A stretch of DNA of 64,000 bases from Traorella massiliensis (GTDB taxonomy: Bacteria > Bacillota_I > Bacilli_A > Erysipelotrichales > Erysipelotrichaceae): NCBI RefSeq assembly GCF_900104665.1, contig NZ_LT629968.1, forward strand, positions 186,001 through 250,000, written 5' to 3'. The notes under the pieces were generated by a model. The model was not told the origin of the DNA. It saw only the letters and a program-made list of their open reading frames with translations, and ran no database searches. The position numbers and the translations under genes are program-made. Shown here one piece after another: positions 62,501 through 64,000 of the stretch; the stretch's first letter is position 1; each line of letters opens with the position of its first letter.

Positions 62501-63203
62501 GAAAAAAATAGAAACTGATTTAGATATTACCAAACAAGAAGAAATTGATACTGTAAAGGACGCATTGGAAAATGCTAAAGCTAATTTAATTTTTAATTCA
62601 GCTGACTACAGTAAGGTCAATGATGCAGTTACAAAGGCTAATGGTCTGAACAAAGATCTTTATAAAGACTTCTCAGCAGTAGAAAAAGCATTGGAAGCAG
62701 TTATTCCGGATTTAGATATCACGCATCAAGCAGAAGTAGATACAATGGCTAAAGCGATTGAGGATGCAATTAATGCTCTTGAGTATAAAGATGCTGATTA
62801 CAGTGCTGTAGAGAAGGCAAAAGCAAAAGTACCAACAGATTTAAGCATCTATACAGAAGAATCAGTGAAAGCATTAAATGATGCACTAGCAGGTGTTGTA
62901 AAAGGCAAGAACATCACTGAACAGGAAGAAGTGGATACGATGGCCAAAGCAATTGAGAATGCAATCAATGGACTTGTGAAGAAGGATACAGGAAAACCTG
63001 AGGATCCATCAAAACCAACAGATCCAGCAATTCCGGTTGAACCAGAGAATCCAACAACACCAAGTGAACCAGAAACACCAACAGAACCAGAAGGACCAAA
63101 TACAAGTGACAATTATCAAGTTACAGTATTTACAGGACTGATGATTCTAAGTGCATGCGTGCTTGCATTCGTACTTCTCAAAAGAAAAAGAGAAGCAAAA
63201 TAA
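59520..63203 (+). CDS. cell-wall-anchored double esterase with FIVAR repeats
   Basis: A 1227-residue surface protein with two different esterase domains. After a signal peptide, residues about 35-265 form an alpha/beta-hydrolase (PTIVFLHGAGERG, nucleophile Ser162 in GLSMGGFGTW, GTSDPTVPY, ANHIIWN). Residues about 420-640 form an SGNH/GDSL esterase (Ser427 in FAGDSITNA, Gly in NAGVSGASAS, Asn in HAGVNDAMD, His in VHIGGKGYDI). A CBM32-like module follows (about 651-795), then an Ig-like stretch, five FIVAR-like repeats (about 883-1160) and the anchor PNTSDN, helix, KRKRE. It probably removes O-acetyl or similar groups from sugars so that glycosidases can act. Start ATG 59520 after GGAGGAG; the frame is open 13 codons further up. 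Controlled by site 3. Confidence 0.9.
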   Translation: MKKVKNAIKFLIVFLMSINIFGVNIKAVNTKIDVDDMQKLVYSDGESSMPYRLYIPEDYDSTKEYPTIVFLHGAGERGNNNTSQLANAIQNLFDTQEQMKNAIVIAPQCPSGKRWVETDWTKGNYDSDAIAEEQLAIVMKILESVQMQYSTDNDRIYAIGLSMGGFGTWNLLMNHSDVFAAGIPICGGADTSKAEILKDIPIWTFHGTSDPTVPYSGTKEMVDAIQAVGGQKITFTTYEGANHIIWNTAAETEGLIDWLFSQKLSDRQLYNLYDKNHYDNWDNALTNNGNKLVNETNYQNIFTTHPIEVKNGDTLYWGSFGQETYVMEVYNKDHQFIKQVLFKEVESTALGTTVTGVGNKTVNEYRYSYKITNEDAAYVRILGNISTKDRFQVFKNLEENNLEYPDTYIPYEDNVLIGKSVLFAGDSITNAIKDDYQLSGWAGRIGESNNMNWINAGVSGASASTSRGSNRVINQLKNHSNKDYDYIILHAGVNDAMDSVEVGSMSDSYNINDFDTSTFAGGLEELFYYTTKNYYGKKIGYIINYATPNSTWGGNTKDMSAYFETAKEICDKWEIPYIDLYSGTIELDGKEYSYSHDILNVESSGSFYNNDSGEVHIGGKGYDIISPYIGYWMRSIESNTIGSELGDIQENIALNATVSADKEAKDRSSIAGINDGIMQDVRSNFTIFYNSDLPTIELKWEKPQTITDIHLFTFCAKRFGPTKYELFYILEGQEEPHSLGIKTIEWQTDLNTIFEANEWKFEEPLENVVSLQFKMMQGGSAGKCTIQEIEVYGYERKEIPYVVSCESFAELNVNHIDEVSSSLPKSGSVLLSNDEKLYVPINWNLENLNDETNDFILEGTLELPEGYSNKDNIKAKIEVSIHVDKSQLIDLINRIESKLNKTDENLYTETSLSALKKSLEDAKKVVEDDSLSQKYVDFAYDSLIKANKLEYKSADYEELNKVIAEVENILNSKNYEKFYTESSRNDLELKYAAAKKIETDLDITKQEEIDTVKDALENAKANLIFNSADYSKVNDAVTKANGLNKDLYKDFSAVEKALEAVIPDLDITHQAEVDTMAKAIEDAINALEYKDADYSAVEKAKAKVPTDLSIYTEESVKALNDALAGVVKGKNITEQEEVDTMAKAIENAINGLVKKDTGKPEDPSKPTDPAIPVEPENPTTPSEPETPTEPEGPNTSDNYQVTVFTGLMILSACVLAFVLLKRKREAK
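62601..62995 (+). repeat. FIVAR cassette, copy in the esterase gene
   Basis: Same length as, and nearly identical to, 58760-59154. The downstream anchor coding sequence (63084-63203) also closely matches 59207-59326, while the Pro-rich linkers between differ in length. Confidence 0.9.
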
Positions 63204-63210
63204 CGTATAG

Positions 63211-63235
63211 GAGCTAGTCCATAGACTAGCTCTTT
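63211..63235 (+). terminator. intrinsic terminator of the esterase gene
   Basis: GAGCTAGTC/GACTAGCTC, loop CATA, then TTT. Confidence 0.82.
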
Positions 63236-63264
63236 AAATAGATATTGTTGCAAAATTGTAAGGG

Positions 63265-63293
63265 TTTACAATAAATGCTTATTGTACTATAAT
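63265..63293 (+). promoter_or_regulatory. promoter of the GH20-like gene
   Basis: TTTACA, 17-bp spacer, TATAAT. It lacks the TTTAAAAT/TCTTAAAAA motif. The predicted leader to the ATG at 63473 is about 170 bases. Confidence 0.75.
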
Positions 63294-63314
63294 GCAGATA
63301 TAAGTATTTGAAAG

Positions 63315-63395
63315 AGGAGGGGGAACATGGATTAAATGGAATTTATTCTGTATGTTTTTGGTATATATGTGAGGAATTGTTTGATGATAATTTGA
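63315..63395 (+). other. leader with a minimal ATG-GAT-TAA frame behind a perfect ribosome site
   Basis: AGGAGGGGG at 63315-63323 is followed by ATG GAT TAA (63327-63335) and then directly by ATG at 63336, which opens a 19-codon hydrophobic frame (MEFILYVFGIYVRN...). This may be a leader peptide that affects the gene downstream, or the remains of a decayed gene. Confidence 0.35.
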
Positions 63396-63472
63396 GAAAT
63401 GAATTAAGTATGTTTTTTTAATATAAGAAAGGAATTGACCATATAAGGGAAAGGTTAAGAATTGGATATAAT

Positions 63473-64000
63473 ATGAAAAAAAAGTTTTGTTCTATATTGG
63501 TAATATTTTCAATGATTTTAAGCGTGCTGCCTGTTAATTATGCTTATGCTTCAGCAGAAGAACCTCTAACAATTGAAAAGGTAGATTTTACTACGACTTC
63601 AATTGAGAAAGAGAGGACTTCTGATGATGAAAAACTTTTAGAAAATTACCAGCAAATTAAAACAGAAGCACCTCTTCTTTCAGAAGATAAAACACATATT
63701 ATTTTACCTTCCTGTGATGAAGGATACGAAGTATCATTATATGGTACAAGTAATCCTGCTGTTATCGATATGGAAGGAAATGTAACTCAACCATTAGAAG
63801 ATATGGAAGTCTATTTGTTTTATCAGATTGAAAACACTGAAACAAACGAGAGTCTTCATATGGATGATCCTATTAAAGTAGTAGTAAATGGTAAATATGG
63901 TGATGAATATAAGAATATTAATCGTCCGGAAATTATACCAGGAATACGTGAATGGAAAGGTAACGAAGGTGATTTTCATTTTACTGGAAAAATAGTCATT
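63473..64000 (+). CDS. secreted GH20-like beta-hexosaminidase, 3' end outside window
   Basis: The frame stays open to the end of the window (176 codons). Signal peptide MKKKFCSILVIFSMILSVLPVNYAYA is clear. The part visible then reaches PEIIPGIREWKGNEGDFHFTGKIVI, which resembles the start of the N-terminal GH20b domain of beta-N-acetylhexosaminidases and lacto-N-biosidases. The catalytic domain is not in view, so the family call is provisional. There is no good ribosome site near the ATG (AAAGG is 18 bases away). Confidence 0.6.
   Translation, partial: MKKKFCSILVIFSMILSVLPVNYAYASAEEPLTIEKVDFTTTSIEKERTSDDEKLLENYQQIKTEAPLLSEDKTHIILPSCDEGYEVSLYGTSNPAVIDMEGNVTQPLEDMEVYLFYQIENTETNESLHMDDPIKVVVNGKYGDEYKNINRPEIIPGIREWKGNEGDFHFTGKIVI

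Noticed and set aside
62849-63112. Minus-strand Gly/Ser-rich frame, and its twin at 59008-59235
   Set aside because: Antisense to the Pro/Thr/Glu linker and FIVAR repeats; the likeness of the two frames only reflects the duplicated cassette.

Overview
The window is low-GC, densely packed DNA from a Bacillota bacterium. Gene content points to a gut member of the Erysipelotrichia or a near relative: a sufCDSUB operon with SufU, a glmS ribozyme, spore-associated yunB and ylbJ-like genes, mannose-family PTS genes, and very large cell-wall-anchored glycan-active proteins with FIVAR repeats. The placement is an inference from gene families, not from a marker gene. There are no rRNA or tRNA genes and no CRISPR array.

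Region 1 (1-9.4 kb): the 3' part of pyruvate:ferredoxin oxidoreductase, a membrane protein, a Fur/PerR-type regulator that appears leaderless, a broken OpgB-like phosphoglycerol transferase pseudogene, an unknown protein, and a GntR(YtrA)/DUF5808 membrane-protein pair with a good candidate operator. Region 2 (9.4-23.1 kb): two PrsA-type foldases, the SUF iron-sulfur operon, a GNAT enzyme, a DUF1805-yunB pair, Nfu, a YuiD-like protein, a YlbJ-like protein, and a four-gene operon ending in maf. Region 3 (23.1-24.9 kb): one insertion sequence.

Region 4 (24.9-34 kb): a DUF1307 lipoprotein, an M1-like peptidase, NUDIX and asparaginase genes, and glmS under its self-cleaving ribozyme. An 800-bp gap follows that looks like a type I toxin-antitoxin locus plus a second small membrane peptide. 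Then come rubrerythrin, yaaA, and a DUF2089 gene beside a membrane gene cut by an in-frame TGA. Region 5 (33.2-42 kb): an amino-sugar catabolic locus (NagA/AgaA-type deacetylase, AgaS, a four-part mannose-family PTS, KbaZ) with an AraC-type regulator. Region 6 (42-48.9 kb): coaX, coaBC and panT, then a VanZ-like gene, an ABC exporter and a TPM-like membrane protein.

Region 7 (49-64 kb) is the most notable. A lipoprotein sugar-binding protein, a YesM-type histidine kinase and a YesN-type AraC response regulator are followed by a 2065-residue GH89 alpha-N-acetylglucosaminidase, a 1227-residue double esterase, and the start of a secreted GH20-like hexosaminidase. The promoter regions of the sensor operon, the GH89 gene and the esterase gene each carry the same two-part motif, TTTAAAAT-N11-TCTTAAAAA. 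In the two enzyme promoters the -10 box starts at the same distance, 27 nt after the start of TCTT. I read this as a self-contained regulon: the binding protein senses a host-glycan sugar, the response regulator activates surface enzymes that strip GlcNAc and acyl groups from mucin-type glycans, and released amino sugars could feed the PTS/AgaS/NagA locus and glmS balance elsewhere in the window. That last link is an inference.
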